Below, one piece after another: positions 61,293 through 64,000 of a stretch of 64,000 nt of DNA. Within the stretch, counting starts at the first letter, position 1, and each line of letters opens with the position of its first letter. The stretch comes from an uncultured Lachnospiraceae bacterium (GTDB lineage: Bacteria; Bacillota; Clostridia; Lachnospirales; Lachnospiraceae), in contig CAKRSV010000004.1 of the NCBI GenBank assembly GCA_934401915.1, positions 1 through 64,000 of the forward strand, given 5' to 3'. The position numbers were made by a program, and so were the translations under genes. The notes beneath the pieces were generated by a model. That model ran no database searches, was not told the DNA's origin, and was given only the letters and a program-made list of their open reading frames with translations.

Positions 61293-62147
61293 ATGGAATT
61301 GAAAATTGAGAACCTGACAAAACAGTATGCAAATAAAACGGCGATCAACCATGTGACATGTACTCTGAAACCGGGGATAACCGGGCTGCTCGGCGCAAAC
61401 GGAGCCGGAAAAAGTACGCTGATGAGGATGATCTGCGGCGTTATGAAGCCTGCGGAGGGAAAGATCACATTAGGAGAATATGATGTGACGGACAAGAACT
61501 ATCGAAATATGCAGGGATACCTTCCGCAGGATTTTGGATATTATCCGGATTTTACAGGCATGGAGTTTCTTCTGTATGTTGCTGCATTAAAAGGTCTGGA
61601 TAAGGAGACGGCCCAAAAGCGCAGTCAAAAACTTTTGGAGCAGGTCAATCTGGAAAAAGACGCCAAGAGAAAAATCAAAACGTATTCGGGTGGAATGAAG
61701 CGGAGACTCGGAATTGCGCAGGTGCTTTTGAATGAACCGAAGCTGATCGTGCTGGATGAGCCGACGGCGGGACTGGATCCGAAAGAGAGAGTGCGCTTCC
61801 GGCATATTTTTGAGCAGCTTGGGAAAGACAACATCGTTTTGCTGTCAACGCATATCGTTTCCGATATCGAAAAATGCGCAGACAGGATCCTTGTGATCAA
61901 AGACGGCGAGAAAGTATTTGACGGAACAGAGGAAGAGACAGAAGAAGCATTAGCTTTGGTCTGGAACGTGTTTCAGAAATATGAAGCGCCCTCACATCCC
62001 CTTTTTCAAAGCATTTTCAGTAGCCTTTTTGATGACGGTGCTGGAATTTGTCGCACCGGATACGGCATCTACGTTAATTCTCTGCGCGTCGATCATCTTG
62101 CCGAGAATAGCTTCGGCCGGTTTACCCCGTTCGTTCTTGTGCTCTAA
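61293..62147 (+). CDS. ABC transporter ATP-binding protein, 3' end replaced
   Basis: A 284-codon frame. The ATPase core is complete: LGANGAGKST, LPQDFGYYPDFTG, YSGGMKRRLGIAQ, LIVLDEPTAGLD, STHIVSD. After about residue 228 (EEALALVWNVFQK) the family sequence stops. The last 50 codons are the antisense of the FMN-binding gene on the other strand (61992 onward). The normal C-terminal part and the partner permease gene are missing. A deletion or insertion junction near 61980 explains this. The start is ATG 61293, 9 bases after GGAGG. Confidence 0.82.
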   Translation: MELKIENLTKQYANKTAINHVTCTLKPGITGLLGANGAGKSTLMRMICGVMKPAEGKITLGEYDVTDKNYRNMQGYLPQDFGYYPDFTGMEFLLYVAALKGLDKETAQKRSQKLLEQVNLEKDAKRKIKTYSGGMKRRLGIAQVLLNEPKLIVLDEPTAGLDPKERVRFRHIFEQLGKDNIVLLSTHIVSDIEKCADRILVIKDGEKVFDGTEEETEEALALVWNVFQKYEAPSHPLFQSIFSSLFDDGAGICRTGYGIYVNSLRVDHLAENSFGRFTPFVLVL

Positions 62148-62396
62148 CAGTTCGATGTTTGTGATCTTGCCGTCCTGCACGGTGACTTCGACCTTAGCAT
62201 AGATAAAGTTCACGTCGTACTCTCCAATATAAATTCCGTCGGAAACATCCGAAATATTGATTTCATCGACAGTGGTTTCTCTGACGGCCTGTTTATAAGC
62301 AGCGACATTTCTCAGGTAAACAGCCAGAAAGATCACCAGGATCAGTGAGACGGCTGTGACCGTTGCTGCGATGATTCTTTTCGGGGATAATTTCAT
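61992..62396 (-). CDS. Membrane-anchored FMN-binding domain protein
   Basis: A 134-residue protein. One N-terminal transmembrane helix (about 8-28, IIAATVTAVSLILVIFLAVYL), then an FMN_bind domain: GEYDVNFIYAKVEVTVQDGKITNIELLEHKNERG, KMIDAQRINVDAVSGATNSS, where the Thr of SGATNSS is the site of covalent FMN attachment in RnfG/NqrC-type proteins. The GAGAGGTG site fits the ATG at 62396. It overlaps the flavodoxin gene (ATGA) and should be co-expressed with it, probably as an extracytoplasmic electron carrier. Confidence 0.88.
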   Translation of the reverse strand: MKLSPKRIIAATVTAVSLILVIFLAVYLRNVAAYKQAVRETTVDEINISDVSDGIYIGEYDVNFIYAKVEVTVQDGKITNIELLEHKNERGKPAEAILGKMIDAQRINVDAVSGATNSSTVIKKATENALKKGM

Positions 62397-62962
62397 TTCC
62401 AGCACCTCTCAATTCTTTGAGCTATTGACTTCGGAACTTCTTTTTTGTTTGCAGCGTTCGCACAAACGATTTTCGCAGTAGGCTTCATCCCGGCAGTCTT
62501 GAAAAACTCGTCCATACTGTGGATGGCACACCGGCTCTGTCCATATAACCATGAAAAGGGAGCTGGGGTATTGCAGGAAGTTAAAAGGATATATTTCCTG
62601 CCTTTTAGGCGAGGTTTGGGGAAGGTTTTCGTTTCTTCCATTGCGACGCCCAACAACCGGTCAAACAGATTTTTTACAGGTGCGGGCACATTTGCCCAAT
62701 ACACGGGTGCGGCAAGGATGACAATTTCGCTTTCCCGTAATAATGAGGTGATCTCACGGATATCGTCTTTCTGGTGACAGGAACCGGTCTTGATGCAGGC
62801 ACGACAGCCTGTGCAGAATGAAATCTGCTTTTCATACAAATTGATCTTTGCAACGTGACAGCCTGCGTTCTCCGCATGACGGATCGCCAGGTCTAACATG
62901 GCTGCGGTTATTCCATTCTGGTGAGGGCTTCCTAAAATAGCCAGTACATTTTTCTTAGTCAT
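62393..62962 (-). CDS. Flavodoxin-family NAD(P)H-dependent oxidoreductase
   Basis: A 189-residue protein. AILGSPHQNGITAAMLDLAIRHAE binds FMN. FCTGCRACIKTGSCHQKDDI is the Cys loop seen in iron-sulfur flavoprotein-like reductases, and VILAAPVYWANVPAPVKNLFDRL follows. It resembles in fold the gene at 50997 but is a different subfamily. Start ATG at 62960-62962 behind GGGGAAG. It overlaps the FMN-binding gene by 4 bases; the TetR gene lies 108 bases upstream on the same strand. Confidence 0.9.
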   Translation of the reverse strand: MTKKNVLAILGSPHQNGITAAMLDLAIRHAENAGCHVAKINLYEKQISFCTGCRACIKTGSCHQKDDIREITSLLRESEIVILAAPVYWANVPAPVKNLFDRLLGVAMEETKTFPKPRLKGRKYILLTSCNTPAPFSWLYGQSRCAIHSMDEFFKTAGMKPTAKIVCANAANKKEVPKSIAQRIERCWK

Positions 62963-63070
62963 TTTCTTCCCCATTTCTACGCACGTTCTTTGCGCATACC
63001 GAGTTTGTGTCAAGTGCGCGCAGACACAAATCTCGTGTGTGAAAAATCTTTCGTATATGGATTTTTCGCA

Positions 63071-63709
63071 CTATTCTTCCGTATTTGCAACCGAGCGGTA
63101 AAGCATACGAAAACCGTAATCGATAAATTCCTTTTTAGACCGGTCCAGCCGGCCCTTTATATATTCCTGTTTTGTGTCGGCAAGCTGAACAAGACCGGAC
63201 AGCATGCCCCAAAAACTCAGGATGGTGAGGATCGGATCAAGGTCGCTTCGCAGATCGCCCTTTTCTATGCCGGATAGCAGAAAATCCTGCATGATCTCGT
63301 TGATCTTTTCTCCAACCTGAAAGGTTTCCTTTTCCTCTGGCAGATAGTCCGTATGTTCAAAATCAATGTTGATTTTATCCAGCGCAACTTTGAAATAAAA
63401 AGGAAATTCTTCCTGATACTGTACCAGGCTGCGGCAGATGCCGTCATACCTGGCTCTGGTCGTTTCCTGCTGTGTCAATGCAGAAGAGAGGTAATCATAT
63501 AGTTTTTGCATGCTCTCCAGAACCAGAACGCCGACAATCTCTTCTTTGTTCTCGAAATACACATACAAGGTCGCCTTGCTGTATCCGGCGGCCTTTGCAA
63601 TGTCGTCCATAGAGGTTCCGGCAATGCTTTTTTCCATAAATAGTACGGAAGCGGCGGACGCGATCCGTTCACGATGTATGCTTCTTGGTTCTTTTTTTCT
63701 TCGGCCCAT
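63071..63709 (-). CDS. TetR/AcrR-family regulator
   Basis: A 212-residue protein. The HTH is RERIASAASVLFMEKSIAGTSMDDIAKAAGYSKATLYVYFENKEEIV. The rest is a helical ligand-binding domain typical of AcrR-like proteins. It probably controls itself and the flavodoxin/FMN-binding genes downstream. A palindrome directly before the gene (63724-63752) is the likely operator. It is not closely similar to the paralogous pair at 50434 and 60393. Confidence 0.92.
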   Translation of the reverse strand: MGRRKKEPRSIHRERIASAASVLFMEKSIAGTSMDDIAKAAGYSKATLYVYFENKEEIVGVLVLESMQKLYDYLSSALTQQETTRARYDGICRSLVQYQEEFPFYFKVALDKINIDFEHTDYLPEEKETFQVGEKINEIMQDFLLSGIEKGDLRSDLDPILTILSFWGMLSGLVQLADTKQEYIKGRLDRSKKEFIDYGFRMLYRSVANTEE

Positions 63710-63723
63710 AATGGATCTCCAAA

Positions 63724-63752
63724 CAATAATTGAACTTAGGGTTTAATTATTG
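63724..63752. promoter_or_regulatory. Palindromic operator of the TetR/AcrR gene
   Basis: CAATAATTGAAC (63724-63735) and GTTTAATTATTG (63741-63752) are inverted copies with one mismatch around TTAGG. Placed 15 bases upstream of the start codon, it would overlap the minus-strand promoter. Beyond it, 63753-64000 is AT-rich with a TTGACA (63823) and a perfect 9-bp inverted repeat GTGATAATT/AATTATCAC (63960-63985); no gene begins inside the window. Confidence 0.7.
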
Positions 63753-64000
63753 CACTTCGGGGAAAGGTTGTCAAGAGGGAGGCAATATTAAAATGGTAAG
63801 GCCCGATAATGAAACAGTCTGTGTTGACAAAACGAGCTTCTATTGTAGGATTCTTTATGGTATTATATTGAAAAGATTTATGTTTGGGAGTACGGGGCAA
63901 TAATCACAAGTCCGTAGTATTTGAATCTCATTAGTCTATACATATAGGAAAGCGAAAACGTGATAATTAGCAATTGAATTATCACATATGGGTGATAGAT

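Overview
The window looks like a Lachnospiraceae-type Firmicute (gut Clostridia) chromosome. Strong AGGAGG-like ribosome sites precede ATG, GTG and TTG starts. The core genes fit that family: PPi-dependent phosphofructokinase, HemZ, MecA, a NifU/Rrf2 pair, a guanine-riboswitch-controlled BMP nucleoside transporter, gpmI and enolase. By eye, a GC-richer core (about 11.8-50.1 kb, and again from 56.9 kb) lies between AT-rich accessory blocks at 0-11.7 kb and 50.2-56.8 kb. No rRNA, tRNA or CRISPR array was seen.

Left accessory block (1-11.7 kb). It opens with the tail of an unidentified protein. Next come two adjacent genes that both look like NAD-handling ADP-ribosyltransferase-fold proteins (an H-Y-E type protein and a RES-domain protein), then a ParE/RelE-type toxin-antitoxin pair. 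These end at the orphan 3' piece of an rlmD-type 23S rRNA methyltransferase gene, which I read as the scar of an integrative element. Beyond it lies a cluster with a lipoprotein that carries a non-specific endonuclease domain, a possible immunity gene, a second lipoprotein, a zinc-ribbon membrane protein and an EcsC protein. A graveyard follows: frameshifted TfoX-like gene, IS3-family element with a nonsense codon, orphan RelB antitoxin, serine recombinase fragment and truncated TsaA/TrmO-like gene.

Core block (11.8-50.1 kb). A yjdF-type riboswitch precedes a yjdF gene with a premature stop. Then come flavin reductase, nitrilase, a possible Na+-riboswitch with an NhaD/ArsB-family transporter, a cytidylate-kinase-like protein, a response regulator, NifU and an Rrf2 regulator. 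The guanine riboswitch and four-gene nucleoside ABC operon follow. Next are a HelD-type helicase with an unexpected GH31 N-terminal-like domain at its C-terminus, an ECF sigma/RsiV-like anti-sigma pair, metF, mecA, a DEAD-box helicase, a YgjP-type metallopeptidase, a TPR protein and gpmI. A GntR(YtrA)-controlled ABC operon runs into a MacB-like export operon, followed by eno and hemZ.

Right block (50.2-64 kb). Two paralogous TetR repressors (one with about 48 residues missing in frame) sit beside matching promoter/operator sequences and control a flavodoxin/CAT-like pair and an ABC ATPase. The block also holds a TRIC channel, metallophosphoesterase, DJ-1/PfpI protein, WYL regulator, the core pfp gene, LysR and SDR remnants, and a TetR-flavodoxin-FMN-binding set. 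Several deletion junctions show that this region has been reshuffled.
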